A stretch of DNA of 64,000 nucleotides from Euglena gracilis (lineage: Eukaryota; Euglenida; Euglenophyceae; Euglenales). Location of the stretch: contig CP154954.1 in NCBI GenBank assembly GCA_039621445.1, forward strand, positions 31,644,012-31,708,011, read 5' to 3'. Numbering within the stretch: the first letter of the stretch is position 1; the number at the start of each line of letters is the position of its first letter. Below, piece by piece: positions 41,961-53,746 of this stretch. The notes under the pieces are model-generated. The model was not told where the DNA came from. It did not search any database and saw only the letters and a program-made list of their open reading frames with translations. Both the position numbers and the translations under genes were made by a program.

Positions 41961-42401
41961 GACGTTAAAAATGGTTTCACCTATTCCGAGGGTTTATGGG
42001 TATAGTATTTTATAGCCCACTGGGGAAAATGGGGTGGCAGGTTTCCTTGGGATGCGAACCCGTCCATCCAGTTTGGGTGTGCCCAAGGCACTTGGGGTTG
42101 GGCCCATGGGCATTCCAGGAAAACCCATGGGGAGGGTGTGGAAGGAGAGGGCCTCTGACCGGTCAAACTGGGCATGGCATGCGCATGGCCAGTCAAACCT
42201 TACCTACAAACGGCCTTACACCAGTTTGTACTCCTTCTTCCTCTTCCCCCAACGTCTCCCAGTGTTAGGGAACGGTGGTTGTTACCGCAACATCTGCAAT
42301 CTGCACAAACTCGGCACCTATACAGTTGATGCACAGGGCAGAGATATCCCTGTCGTGAGCATTCCTACTGTAGGAGTAGTTCAAGCTGTGATTCCAGCCG
42401 T

Positions 42402-43313
42402 TCAGGCACTCGCACGAGTGCCACACAGTTCGGCACATATGCCCTGTGGTGGAACGACGCTGATTGCTCCTGCTGCTTGCACACATGCACAAGCGGTTGG
42501 TTGTGACACACATGGTGGCACACAGTGCACGCCCAGGTAAATGACGTAGCCGCGCAGGAAGTCCAACACACAGTCATCGCCGAAGAACTGTGCCAGTACT
42601 CCGGGTGAGCGCCTTTTCCAAAATGTCCAGGTGTCTTCCGGGATATAGTGGAAGGGCTCTCCTTTGACGAACAGAGGCTGAATCCATCGATTCAGTGACC
42701 CTTTCTGGTGCCTAATAGCAGCCAGCTTCTTTGTCCTTTCTTCCACGGTGCCTAGGCTCGTCAGGATATCCTGAGTCCAGAGATGGGGATCTGCAGTCAC
42801 GGGAAGAGAAGCAGGTTCATCGTGCTCCTCGTCCGTCGCCATTGCAGCAGAATTTTGGGCCTGCCGGCCACGAGCGTTACCTTTCGGTTTGCTCTGGCCG
42901 TAGCCGGACGCTGAATGCAACGGCCGAGTAGTCGTGCATTGTCGGAGGGACTTTTGACTGTCCGCCGGTCTGGCCTCCAGCGCTACCTTTCGGTGGTGGT
43001 TCCCCTCACCGCCCTTGGCAGGGGGCTTACAGGGTGCAGCACCCGGTTTGTCTCCCTTCGGCTTCGCACTCCAAGAATCAGGAGACGACGCCTGCAGCTT
43101 ACTACTGGTATCAGGAGCAGATGAAGCCATAGCAGACGGTTGCCGTCTGGGCGAAGTGGGCATAATGACCGCTGGATTGCGCATGACGCTGCGAGGAGTC
43201 GGCACATGTTCCTGGGGCTGCTCAGCCGGCCGTCGCTGTGCAGGTTCTCCCTGCCTGGCGGGGCGTGGGTCTGTGGCCTGCACCGGAATCGGTACTTCCA
43301 CAGGCGCTGGCAC
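42402..43313 (-). CDS. Pro/Ala-rich hypothetical protein
   Basis: Minus-strand frame of about 300 codons. The N-terminal half is Pro/Ala/Ser-rich and disordered. The better-ordered part reads DPHLWTQDILTSLGTVEERTKKL...GSLNRWIQPLFVKGEPFHYI...FWKRRSPGVLAQFFGDDCVLDF. I recognise no family. It is the last of a run of minus-strand frames from 46946, so it may be part of one broken polyprotein. Confidence 0.4.
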   Translation of the reverse strand: MPAPVEVPIPVQATDPRPARQGEPAQRRPAEQPQEHVPTPRSVMRNPAVIMPTSPRRQPSAMASSAPDTSSKLQASSPDSWSAKPKGDKPGAAPCKPPAKGGEGNHHRKVALEARPADSQKSLRQCTTTRPLHSASGYGQSKPKGNARGRQAQNSAAMATDEEHDEPASLPVTADPHLWTQDILTSLGTVEERTKKLAAIRHQKGSLNRWIQPLFVKGEPFHYIPEDTWTFWKRRSPGVLAQFFGDDCVLDFLRGYVIYLGVHCVPPCVSQPTACACVQAAGAISVVPPQGICAELCGTRASA

Positions 43314-43424
43314 TCCATAAACTCAGCAATCGTCCTCGGTGTTGCAGGGATCCAGCGCGGTGTCGGTGGACGTGGAGGTATCTCCTCCATTTCCATCTCG
43401 ACGTCTGGTCCAGGAGGATGATCA

Positions 43425-45300
43425 TCAACTGCTGGCGCAGGTGCTACAGGAGGTTGATCCTCCGTCGTAGCCTGGCCGCAGATGTCTCTGTCGTCCGGGG
43501 TTCATACCTGATGGTGGTTGCACTGCTGCCGGACGTAGGGGTGTAGGGACGCTGACATTTGGTGCCTCCACGGCCTCACTGGCGGTGCTTGATGCTACGC
43601 CTCCAATTCGTGGCGTCAGTGCAGCGGCCGCGGAATAAACGCCGGAGACCACAGCTCCGAGCACATGGCCTCGGAATGAGGTGCGTTGTGTGGGACTGGG
43701 AGGTTCCTCGAGGGTATCCTCGACGACCATACCAGCCACATCGGCTTGGGGCTCAGCCGTTGGGACAGGCGTTTCAGCCACAGATATTTTATCTGCGGGT
43801 GCTTCCTCTGGCCGAGACTATGTCGGAGCAGGTTGAGCAGCGTGGAGGATATCCTCCACGATCTTGCCTTCCTCCAGAAGGCGTTCCTCGTCTGCACGTT
43901 CCGGTGGACACACGGAGGCAGCCGCCGACGTGGCCGCGGAGACTGACCGTCCCACTGTCGCTCACGGGGCAGAGACCAAGGATTCAACCGTTTCTGTCGG
44001 AGACGGCGGCGCTGCCTCCAAAATGGGCGTTCCTCCCGCCGCGTTCCTCCCGCCGCGGAATCGCGGTGGTGGAGGCAACTGACGGTTCACGTCTCCTCCG
44101 CGCCACAGGTTCATCCTCCGGGGCGATGTAGGCGCGCAGATTCTCGAGCGATCAAAGAACTTCGGGGTGCCATCGGCTTCCCTGAGCGTCCGCCAGCCGG
44201 TAAAAGGCCAGCGTATAGCTGCTGGTTTTTGGGGAAGGGTGGCTGCCATGATGGTCCCACCCATGCGTTGGCTGGAACGTTCGGGCCAAGGGGATCTCGG
44301 AGGCGCGTTGCCTCCCGGGCCTCGAAGAACCCTTCCTCGAACCCCTGGAAGCTTGCCAGAATAGGCATGCGCTGGTCGAGGATTGCTTTCGGGATCGTCA
44401 TCAACGGGATGAAAACCTGCCTGCTGCCAAACTGTAGCCGCAGATGTTCTTCCAGGCTAATATCAGCCCGGTGCCAGTTTGGGCGCAGATCAGCAAGCCG
44501 ACGACGATAGGGTCGCTGTAGTCTGACGGTAACCTTTCCACTCCAGGCCTATCGTCCTGGGGGTCACGGAGATGTATATACACGTCAATGATATGTATGG
44601 TCCAAGCACACCACCAGAACTGCTGCAGTATAAGAATACACCGCTTGTGAAAGCGGAACTTTTGCCCTGGTAACACGGGGCGTCGCGGCACACATGCATA
44701 TGAAGGGGACGTCCCATCTCCAGGTCCGGGCTTTCCCGAGACAGTGGAGAACTCCCGCGGCCGCCGGATCCCAAAAAATCGACAGGAAATTACTGCCCAC
44801 AAAACTTACACAAGAGGTCATACCTCTGTGGACAAGCCAGGGATACGCGCTGAACGCGGAAGGTCGATCCGTTGTGGCTCACCAGCCACACCTGGAGGTT
44901 GTGGCACCACAACCCCTCAACCAGGCTTTCAATGTCGGGGTGCACTGGGTAGTATTCCCACTGTACTTCGAGGCGTCCGAATGAATAGATACAGTCCAAA
45001 TAGGCCTTCAGCCTCCGAGCCAACACACGCTGGTCTCGGAATCCGAAATGGTGCAAGTAACTGCGAACATCCGAATCGGTGAAGGGACCACAGTTCTGGG
45101 GCATCCCAGACAAAACCAGAGCTCCCAGAAACCTGACTGGACATGCAGCAAGGCTCTGCCACCTTCACCTTCGAAGGCGTACAGATCAATTCCGTAATGG
45201 AATTGTCGGTCTCTGTCCTCGGTGTGTTTAATACCACCTCGATGACTGCATCTGGAGTGGTGATTCGGCGGTTACTTGCAATATGATATTTGTGTTGCAT
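43425..45300 (-). pseudogene. Broken minus-strand coding region
   Basis: Successive minus-strand frames look protein-coding but shift repeatedly. Examples are MQHKYHIASNRRITTPDAVI (45300), DSDVRSYLHHFGFRDQRVLA (about 45060), LEVQWEYYPVHPDIESLVEG, TIPKAILDQRMPILASFQGF (about 44400), FTGWRTLREADGTPKFFDRS (about 44200) and MAETPVPTAEPQADVAGM (43781). No domain recognised. Shifts every 100-150 codons suggest a decayed long polyprotein. Confidence 0.4.
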
Positions 45301-45833
45301 CCGCCAGCCCCAATCCTCCAGCTCCTCCTTGAACTTGAGCGTTTGCTCGGGGTCCGACAGGACCTAGGCTGTTTCCTCCTCTTGCTCGTCCCTCACTTTC
45401 CCCTTACACTTACCACTTACCTTTCCCGTCTGGCGAATACCAGAGGGTCGGGTGCTCGGTGCAGCAGGAGTCGGTTCGGTCCTTCCCAAATCATCTCTGG
45501 GGAGGGACCTTGCTGCTCAGCTGTGTCGTGGTGATGGCGTAGCTGGGCGCTGGCTGGGAGCCAGGCGTGTGGTTTGGCCTCAGCGCAGGACGTCACGGCT
45601 ACTTCCATGCCGGAGGGATTGGCGGTGCCATTATGAAAACAGGACGGCTCATCGCCACCTGTGCCTCTGCCGACGGTGGACCAGTCGGGGTATCCTGGCG
45701 GTTGTCCGCGCCGGTGTCCCTTGCGGGGCGCTTGAGCTGTGGGGAGAGGATCTCCATCGCCCGATCGCGGTTCGGGGTGGCAGGTAGTACTGCTGCTCTT
45801 GGCGGGGGCCCACGGGTAATCCAGGGGTCGCCA

Positions 45834-46469
45834 TCAGCAGCTGCGGTTGCTACGGGTGGTGTGAGGTGTATCCAGGGCCCTGAAATGCTGCCAGATAGGC
45901 ATAATGCCTCGTCCTGTGCCCCTCGTAACTACAGGCTCTTGCAGCAGGTGCCGAGCAAATTCATACTGCTCGGTTCCTGGAAGCGCCATGAGGTAGTAGG
46001 GACCTTCCTGTCGACGTGGTACATCCCTGGTCTGGGCAGGCGGTGCACTGGGAGATCCGGTTGCCACACGCTGGGGAGGTTCATCCTCCACCACAATGGG
46101 CTCTACCTGCCACCGTGGCTCATCGCCATGGGCAGTGGCGACCGGTGGTGCCTGTGGCATCCAGTGCGCAAACATGCGTTGGACGTTTTCCTCGGGAGGT
46201 ACGTTGGACTGTCCGGCTGCGAGTACGTGCTCGCCTTGCGGGTAATCCGCAAGCGTCGCATACTGTGAGACCTTTTGCTCCGCTGGCGCCTCGCGCGGCA
46301 GCATTCGCGGCGGCGTGGGCTGGCGAACAAATATTCTCCTCTTCCCGGGCAGGACGGGCACAGCTTCACCTATCGGTGGGGGAGTGTGCTCACGCATGTG
46401 AACGGTGTGGTATCCCACAGGCGTCTGCGTTTGCAACATGGGCGGTACATACATGCCCAGGTCCGTCAT
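45834..46469 (-). CDS. Second ORF of a TAA-ACC-ATG pair, unknown function
   Basis: Starts MTDLGMYVPPMLQTQTPV at 46469, only three bases (ACC) after the TAA of the previous ORF and in the same frame. The protein is Pro/Gln-rich with PPRMLPREAPAEQKVSQYAT and VVEDEPPQRVATGSPSAPP. It ends at 45834. No known domain. ACC before ATG is a good initiation context. Position suggests either reinitiation after ORF1 or read-through of the TAA to make a longer fusion. Confidence 0.5.
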   Translation of the reverse strand: MTDLGMYVPPMLQTQTPVGYHTVHMREHTPPPIGEAVPVLPGKRRIFVRQPTPPRMLPREAPAEQKVSQYATLADYPQGEHVLAAGQSNVPPEENVQRMFAHWMPQAPPVATAHGDEPRWQVEPIVVEDEPPQRVATGSPSAPPAQTRDVPRRQEGPYYLMALPGTEQYEFARHLLQEPVVTRGTGRGIMPIWQHFRALDTPHTTRSNRSC

Positions 46470-46472
46470 GGT

Positions 46473-46946
46473 TTAGCCACGCTCGAATACGGAATCGGAT
46501 GCCGACGAGTAATCCCGTCTCCCCGTCATCAGGGCTTGTCTACAGGGACACCACTGAGCCACAAGTGTGTTGGCTACCACCAACAACTGAGCACAGTATG
46601 CATCCCAAAGGGCTTGCATGAAAGGCTCCGTTGAGGGGTGTGAGCACATACGCATCTCACGCTCTAACGTCTCCATAGTGCGAAAGATCATCTCTCCGAC
46701 ATACGTAGGCAGGTGCGATCTGTATTGCCCTGGTTGTTGGGGTGCTGGCTGCTGGACGGCAGGTATATCTGGTACCTCGCGTGCGGAACTGTTGCTACTA
46801 ACCGCGGCGAATACCGGGGCTGCAACTCTGTCAGTATGTTGGGAACATGGAATGGGGGCTTCAGCGTACTGCGGGTACTGCTTGTATGACGCGCCAGATG
46901 GCTGCGGCCATGGTGGACCTTGTCCTGGTCCGCGCCCACGTAGCAT
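46473..46946 (-). CDS. First ORF of the pair, possibly Gag-like
   Basis: The start MLRGRGPGQGPPWPQPSG (46946) is chosen because upstream codons (to 47018) look non-coding. A disordered Pro/Gln/Ser N-terminus is followed by a helical part: EMIFRTMETLEREMRMCSHP and FMQALWDAYCAQLLVVANTL. It ends ERG-stop (TAA at 46475-46473). A Gag-like role is an inference from composition and tandem arrangement only. Confidence 0.45.
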   Translation of the reverse strand: MLRGRGPGQGPPWPQPSGASYKQYPQYAEAPIPCSQHTDRVAAPVFAAVSSNSSAREVPDIPAVQQPAPQQPGQYRSHLPTYVGEMIFRTMETLEREMRMCSHPSTEPFMQALWDAYCAQLLVVANTLVAQWCPCRQALMTGRRDYSSASDSVFERG

Positions 46947-47018
46947 TATGCCACACGAGAGACGACTGCAACAAAGTAAAGCTTTAGAACAGTCTGGTGA
47001 GTGCTGTTGCACTGACAT

Positions 47019-47759
47019 AACTTTCTATCTGAATCAAAAAGTCTGCAAGAAAGAGGGAGAACGAGATGCAGGGTGGGTATAAACGTGAAATATTCACAAA
47101 AAGCACACGGATTCTACAAAACGAATTCGTTTCAGAAAGTGTTCATGTTATTGTCTGTGTTATTGCGCCTATTACACAGCTTCCAATCCAGGACTTTTTC
47201 CCTGTACCACCAGAGTTTTACGTCCCTCTGCATGGATTTTCAGGAATCTGAACGTTGCAAAGGATCAGATGACAAAATTTACAATTACGTTTTTGTTGTC
47301 CTCTGTCGGCTGAGTGGGTATATAGTTGCCATTCGAATCACTCCGCTCTGCAATCCAATCACGTATCACAGAAATTAACTCCAACAAACGGAAACCGTTT
47401 TACAAAACGTAAACTCACCTGTGTATAGTCCAGGTGACGGCGTGTGGTAACGGAATAGGCGCACCCGCATGCAACCTTCCAAGCCAGATCACCTTTGGCA
47501 CGCCCCATGCGAAGTTTTAGAGGGGTTAGGTAGTAGCCGGCGATATAAAGTTGCATTTCCCAACCGGATTGAGGACGACCATATGGACGACTTCAAACCG
47601 TACCTAAGCCAACCATACGGAAAACCTATTACCTTCCTATAGTTCAAACCACGTTCCAGATTACATTAAACGGACTACTTTGTGGTCGATAAGATAGTAG
47701 ACCACAAGGTCGACAGGGGTGTTCACTATTGAAAAACTTCACTGGAAAGGGTCTGGTCC
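47019..47759. other. Region without a recognised gene
   Basis: AT-richer sequence with short ORFs only. Confidence 0.4.
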
Positions 47760-48110
47760 AGAGCAGGTCACTTGGGAGCCAGCATCCAGTTTTGTTGGAT
47801 ATATCCAACGATTCTGGTTATAAATACTGTATACCCGAAGACCTGGTTGATGATGTGATTTTGAGCTATCGCAACCACGGTCACCCAGGGCTCCCAAACC
47901 TATTTTACTGCTGGGTCGCAGATACTGCATAATCCTGAGTGAAAAACACATAATGTCGCGCTGGTTGCCAGTTTCTGAACGGTGCCAAACGTGTCAGGCT
48001 GTCAAACCGCACAAAGGTACCCACAGGGTACGATGCATTCCGGGAAAAATAGTTGCAATGGTGACAGAGAGTAATTCTCTCTGGATTCAACATTACGAAG
48101 ACTATTCATA
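47760..48110 (+). pseudogene. Integrase zinc-binding (HHCC) fragment, Ty3/Gypsy-like
   Basis: Plus strand: YKYCIPEDLVDDVILSYRNH then GHPG, and about 33 residues later, after one frameshift, ERCQTCQAVKPHKG. This fits the H-H...C-x2-C layout and surroundings of the retroviral-type integrase N-terminal domain. No catalytic core follows on this strand; minus-strand RT/RNase H sequence starts instead. Confidence 0.6.
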
Positions 48111-48119
48111 ATGGTACCA

Positions 48120-48930
48120 CGCAAGTAATCCTGTTCGCGGAAAATTAGGGGGTAGGAGTCTCGTACACGTAATGCGACGTGGTCAGGCAGTGCGGCCACG
48201 CGGGCGTCTTCCACACAATGGTGAAATGGCGATGCTGCGAAATACACGGGAAACGGGTAGTGAATCGAGCATGTTTTCGTCTGCTCCGTATCCACATGGA
48301 ACTGGTTTGTCTCATGACGGCCATTAAAAGTCGCGTCACCATCATCTGGGTTCCAAGGGCAATACCAGGGGGATCCGCAACCTTTTGCATGTGACCCGGG
48401 GTATAAAAAACCACATGCGCGTAGCTTACTGCTGAAGAAAGCCACAGGTCGGAGCTCATTTGCCGCATTATGCGGACTGGGAACCCCGCCAAAGGGTAAT
48501 CGCTGCTGTCGACTTCCAGGACATAAGGTTCGTATGGATCCGTGGTATAAAGAACCACGTTCTCGAGTAGCAATCCGTTGATTTTGTTCGAGGCCTCGCG
48601 CGTTTGGTCATCCCAAATGACTTTTGAGTTATCGGGTGTCAGATATTTGAGCTGTCAGATTAAGGGTCTCCCAATTTTTGGAAATGTGTTGCATGTAACT
48701 CGCGTAATTTTGGACTAATCCCAAGGATCCGTTTAAAAGCGTTAAAGTCTTAATGACGTCACGAATCCATTTCTTAATGGTCTCCGTTTAGCTTGGTGCG
48801 GCCTTACGGTGCCCGTTGCTCAGGATGTGTCTGCAAAAATTGGTAATTTCGCGGATCAGGTGCCAGCCGTCGTTATTTTGATCAGCTCCTTAGCATTCAC
48901 CAAGAGGGGTCGATATCATCCCAAACCTAA
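48120..48930 (-). pseudogene. Ty3/Gypsy-like RT C-terminus and RNase H
   Basis: Minus strand from about 48930. NFCRHILSNGHRKAAPS and KKWIRDVIKTL correspond to the FLGHxxSxxG...I..W region. GSLGLVQNYASYMQHIS matches the thumb LGLxNYYxxFI. SKVIWDDQTREASNKINGLL then ENVVLYTTDPYEPYVLEVDS and SDYPLAG..., followed in the next frame by ELRPVAFFSSKL, match the tether and the RNase H start (D in EVDSSD). Several frameshifts and stops mean it is not functional. Confidence 0.7.
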
Positions 48931-49509
48931 AAAGCAGTGCAATGCGACTACCAGTGTCAATGGGAATCATCACCATGTGTGGTTGTGACTTGGGATGTCT
49001 TTTAGACATCGTCCTATCCCTCCACCCCAAGCACCACACACAGCCCTCCGAACCGCAATTTTTTTGGATACCTGGGGATGTGAATCCGTAATCCATGGTT
49101 CTGAAGTAATTCTTGGATACCCCTTTTTACGTCAGCACCTGCTGGTAGTGGATTGGCACTTCTATGGTTCGCGCACGTCACGTCTCTCTCCATTGCCTCA
49201 CAAACTCTCACCACCTGTGGCATCAACCGGGACGACCACTAATTTTTCTATACCGTCTTCATAAATGTTTTCCCCGTTACCAACTACACCTACAAACGTT
49301 TTCTACACCCTGTGTACCTTGAAAGTTTCATCCATGCCCATTGTTACACCGAATACCGTACCCCAGGAGGCAGGGTAAGCGAGTAGCGGTGTCCCCCTCG
49401 TTCCACTTGGTTTCAAGTCAAAATCACGAAGGCCTGAACTAGGTACGGTGTCGAATAGTCGCCCAGCAGCACCAATATCCAGTTTTCCACCAGATGTGTC
49501 GATTTCAGA

Positions 49510-49709
49510 TAACGTGACCCCCCCTATTTGTCACCCCCCCCTAATAGTCGCCCCCCCTTGGGGGGACAATTAGGGGGAGGGTTACCCATGGACCCATGGA
49601 AATGTGGGGTGAATTGAGAAACCCCCCCTAATTGTCACCCCCCCATAATAATCGCCAGGGGGGTCAAAACGCTCCCAGGGGGGTGCCATATAGGAGGGGG
49701 GTCACGTTA
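49510..49709. mobile_element. 200-bp foldback element
   Basis: Ends TAACGTGACCCCCCCTAT and ATAGGAGGGGGGTCACGTTA are inverted complements. The interior also folds (AATTGTC/GACAATT, GGGGGG/CCCCCC). No coding capacity. A TA target duplication is possible but cannot be told from the ends. Confidence 0.75.
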
Positions 49710-50659
49710 CATCTTTACCCCCAGCAGCTACAAGAGCGCGTCCCAACTTCTACACCCCCCCCACCAGACCAACGTGCGCGACCCGGACCACTACTCCGAC
49801 ACTTTCTTCTAATGTGTGCATTGTAGGAGAATTTTTCTCAACCAGACACTAATCTTGTTTTCGCGCACCCCCACACTTGATTGCGCCTCGCAATGCGCGA
49901 CCGTACATCAAGTGCTACAGCAACGAGGTGTTGCATTGTTTTTTGGGACCGCGAAATCCCTGTCACACACCTCCCCCACCTCCATCTGGCACGAGGTGGA
50001 CTGGGAATACACCCAGACAACCCATCCACCTTTGGGAATGCCCCTTGGCAGTGTGGATGACACAACATTGACCTATGCTTGTGGATCCCTGAACTGCGTT
50101 ACCGCTCTTCAGCCCGCGAACCAGGTCGCGGCGGCGGGAAAGGACAGGTTAAGTGGAACATTCCTGAAAAGGAGACATATGCCATTGCGCTTAAACTGCA
50201 TAAATTGGCAGCTGGATACCAAGCAGCTTGGTCCGGATACTCGTGTTGACGGACCATGCGCAATGCACGCATGGAACACATAAAATTTTGGTTAATACCG
50301 TTTTTTTTTTAGGAATGGTTGTCCAAAATCTCGGATTAGATTCTTTCTCTTTGTCGTTGAAAATTGATGCGCTTTCATCAAAAGTGCATGTGCGCTTTTC
50401 GTGAAAATGTCCCCAACACACCAACACATTTCTTAAATTTTGGGGCGTTAGGGTGCTATGGACCAAAACCACTGAATACCACCGAAGGTCAACGGGTTCC
50501 ACAGAAAGACTTCAAGGGCGCCTTCGCAATCGCGAACAAGGTGAAACCCCAATGGGACGGAGATCCACCCATATGGAGACAGTTGTTCCAGGACTGGGAG
50601 TATTACTGAGTATTGAAGGGACCAACCCAGACATGATCCCGGAGGTAATCAAAATGTAG

Positions 50660-51267
50660 TTAACCGATTGCCTCCCAAGGGATGAGAGGGAGCGCGCACC
50701 ACAACTTGTCATTCGCAACTGCAGTTCATTTGACGACCTGGTGGAGCAATACGCTTCCAACAGTTCACGTTTGGTCGCTAGGATTCCCTAGAGACCAAGT
50801 GGCGGCAATGCGCCCCACCCGATTGCAGGTGGAAGTCAATTGTCCTCTGGTATGCCAAATTGTTAGGACTTGCCGCTGAAGTGAACGAACTGAGTGAAAA
50901 GCAAATGCCCGAATGTTTTAACGCTGTTCTAATGCATTTCACGCCTGGCTTCAGAAAGGATATCCACTGTGAGGAGTTGGCGGGTCTTGCAATGAGCCTT
51001 GACCAACGTTTGAACTACGTTTCCAAACAGTTGAAGCTATTACAGCTTCTTGGTCAGATTCAAACCGCGTTTAACGCACACCCGACCGCTGGATTACCGG
51101 CTGGTTTGGTGAAAGCATTGCAGAAATCACCAGTTTCACCCACTTCACCAACGACTGGATCGAAAACGCGATATCCGCGTTCTTCGGACCAGGCCACGGA
51201 AAGAATGTGCTTTTTGTGCAATACATCGGGACATAGGTCTCGTGAATGTCCTAATCCGGCTGCGTAA
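50660..51267 (+). pseudogene. Gag with CCHC zinc knuckle, Ty3/Gypsy-like
   Basis: Plus strand. An upstream frame reads LTDCLPRDERERAPQLVIRN then SFDDLVEQYASNSSRLVAR. After a shift at about 50860 the frame continues GLAAEVNELSEKQMPECFNA...RKDIHCEELAGLAMSLDQRL, and ends with MCFLCNTSGHRSRECPN, an exact C-x2-C-x4-H-x4-C knuckle, then stop at 51267. This is the RNA-binding end of a retroelement Gag. Confidence 0.75.
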
Positions 51268-52475
51268 AAGCGCATTCAGTGTCCGCCGGGCTCGACCTTG
51301 TCACGGGGTTCGGTTTCCTTTGCATTTCCAATCCAAAGGGGCAATTCATGGTCATTGTGGCCCATGTTCCGGCGGTGTAGCCTCCTGTTCCCGTTCCGCG
51401 ATGAGCGGAACCACGGTACCACTCGGGTTTGGTACCCCGGTGCCCCTGCCAAGAAGCGTGATTCCTATCGCGAGACATCGCCGTCACGTTCGCGAAGCAG
51501 ATCACCTCTTCACGATACTCATAAGGAACATCCCATACAGCCGTCATGGTCGACGGGATTCCCCCTCACCACGACGTTTTGACGGGTAATCGAGAAACTG
51601 ATTCCCCCGTTACACAGAATCACAACACAAATCCCGGCGTTTGCTTTGAGGATCGAGTGATCACCACTCATCCTAGTGTCCAAGGTCTCGTTCTCCGTAC
51701 CCTGGCCAACATCATCGCGGTATGAATCGCGGTGACAAGGGTCACTCCTCCAACCACCACAAAGTTGGTTTCAAGATATCTTGTTTGGAGGATGACGCCC
51801 CGGCTTGTGGCAGGGAGGAGGATGAAACTGGTGATACGGATTCCGACGAAGCCCTGGTGGCGGTGCGCACGTTGAAATCAGTCTATACCTCCAAAAAGCC
51901 CATAGCTGGCTACTCAGCCAGTTCGGACCGGGAGTAGGGGAGCGCGAGGTCCAGGCATGGATCTGTGGGCTGATGAACAGACGGAGGTACGACTGAAACC
52001 CTCCACCAAAAGGACATACTTTTTGAACGCGGATAATACCGCCCGAACATCGCGATAATGCACGTCCAGGATATCGTCACCCGCTTTCGCGGATGGCGGT
52101 TGGTTTCCCACCAGTACATCATCGAATGTACACCAGAGCAAACGGTAAATCGCACAAAACCCACTGGATAATGCTTTGAAACATGGCTGGCCATTCTTAA
52201 CACCCCTGGCGAGTTAATTCCATTGATACAAACCCTTAGATGTCACGAACGTCGTTTTCGGTTGTGAATCAGGATGCAAATGCATCTTGTAAAAACCGTC
52301 TTCGAGAACAAAGATTGACTATAGTCCGTTATCCGATTGTCTGGATATCAACTGGTCGATCAGAGGTAACAGGAAGGGTTCGTCCTTATATTAGGAGTTC
52401 AGATACCGGTATTCCAGCACCTGCCTCCACTTCTTCTGATCAGACTGTTGAGGGGTTTCGTCACCACAAAAGCCT
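51268..52475. other. Region between gag and RT fragments
   Basis: In a Ty3/Gypsy element the protease would lie here. A frame at 51722-51937 (KVGFKISCLEDDAPACGREE) is open, but no DSG/DTG protease motif is seen. Confidence 0.4.
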
Positions 52476-52739
52476 GTGATGTCCACTCGCTCTTGGAGGG
52501 GTCGCGATTTTCGTGGTGTACTGGATAACCCGGTTTACGCCTGCGACATTGACCCCGCGTTTCGCGGTCCTTTCGGTATTTTGAAAATTGTGCTCAAGGA
52601 TGGCGCAAAGCCCGTTCACCAGAAAATGTTCCGTTTTTCAGGTGAACGCAAACAAGCTCTCAACCAGATGCTTGAGAAGCTCATAAGTGGCCTTGAGGTG
52701 TTGACCAGCACTCTTAATGACCGCAGAAATTTGTGCTGA
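52476..52739 (+). pseudogene. N-terminal part of a Ty3/Gypsy-like reverse transcriptase
   Basis: GPFGILKIVLKDGAKPVHQK followed by FRFSGERKQALNQMLEKLI matches the HxIxLxxGAxPxxxxxYRxS...K.AL...L.KLL start of Gypsy RTs. It stops at TGA after LNDRRNLC, before the catalytic motifs. Same strand and order as the gag fragment 1.2 kb upstream. Confidence 0.65.
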
Positions 52740-53194
52740 GAGTTTGGTTGTATTCCCATTGTTACAAAGGTATCTGGGATTAGTAGATCGGACATTCCGA
52801 ATGCGTCAAAGAAACAAACACAAAAAATGATTTCTTTAATGGGTGGTAATAGTATATCACAAACATCCTCAAATAGTGGTACATCAGCAGGTAAATCCGA
52901 CCAACAAAAACACACATATGATAAATGGGGAAGCCAATCCGTTTTCGGATTGACACGTACTAGGAGAGCTCCTCGCGCCTCATCGCGGAGGATTTTCTCC
53001 ACTACAACCGGGATGAGTTTTGGGGGAGGGTGCATCTCCCGGATACGCTCGAACACCGAACGTATCTCCTCCGGATTCTTGTCGGAATAGCGAAGTTTCT
53101 GGTGAAGGTGATTCCTGGTACCTGACATCCGGTCGCAAACCCTGTTTGTCACCAGTAATACGGGGACTCTCCGGTGTGGAGGTATGTCGCGCAT
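52740..53194 (-). pseudogene. Possible RT palm piece on the opposite strand
   Basis: The minus-strand frame contains LRYSDKNPEEIRSVFERIRE, similar to the stretch after YLDD in Gypsy RTs (YSxxxxEH...VFxRLRE). The catalytic YLDD itself is not in frame. If correct it lies inverted relative to the RT N-terminus next to it. The rest (PHLSYVCFCWSDLPADVPLF) is not recognisable. Confidence 0.35.
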
Positions 53195-53746
53195 GCGACA
53201 TGTGACCCAGTCCCAGTGGAAGGGTTTGGCTCATTCCGCGCACAAGCATGAAATTTTAGATTTTTTTGCTGGAGACTCGGCGGAATCGCCGTGTTTTCCG
53301 AGAATTTGTTTCCCGTCATGAGAAAGTTACCCGAAAACTGGGATTGTGGTGTGGGCAATGACAACGGGAGCACAATTCGAATAATCGCGGACTGCGACAC
53401 ACTAAAGCGGGTGGTGGTAGTGCGTGTTCACCTGGAGTCGGGTTTTGGTGACGCCACTCTGATACATTTGGCGCATATTTGGCAATCTATACTGCCGGAA
53501 TGCAGTGTGAAAACCTCTGTGGGTTGGATGAGTTGTCCACACTCACAGACAAGTCTGGCAAACTTTTTTTCAAATGCTCAACAGACTGGTGGTGGCCGCA
53601 AGTACGGTCAAACTCTTGCTCCAAAGCGTGAGTACGCTTGCGGTAACGGGAGAAATCCACCCAAATCTAAATCCTTTCGGAAATTACGGTGACATCTTGG
53701 ACAAGTTTCCCTTAGACTCATCCAATATTTGGACTTGTTCCGTTAA

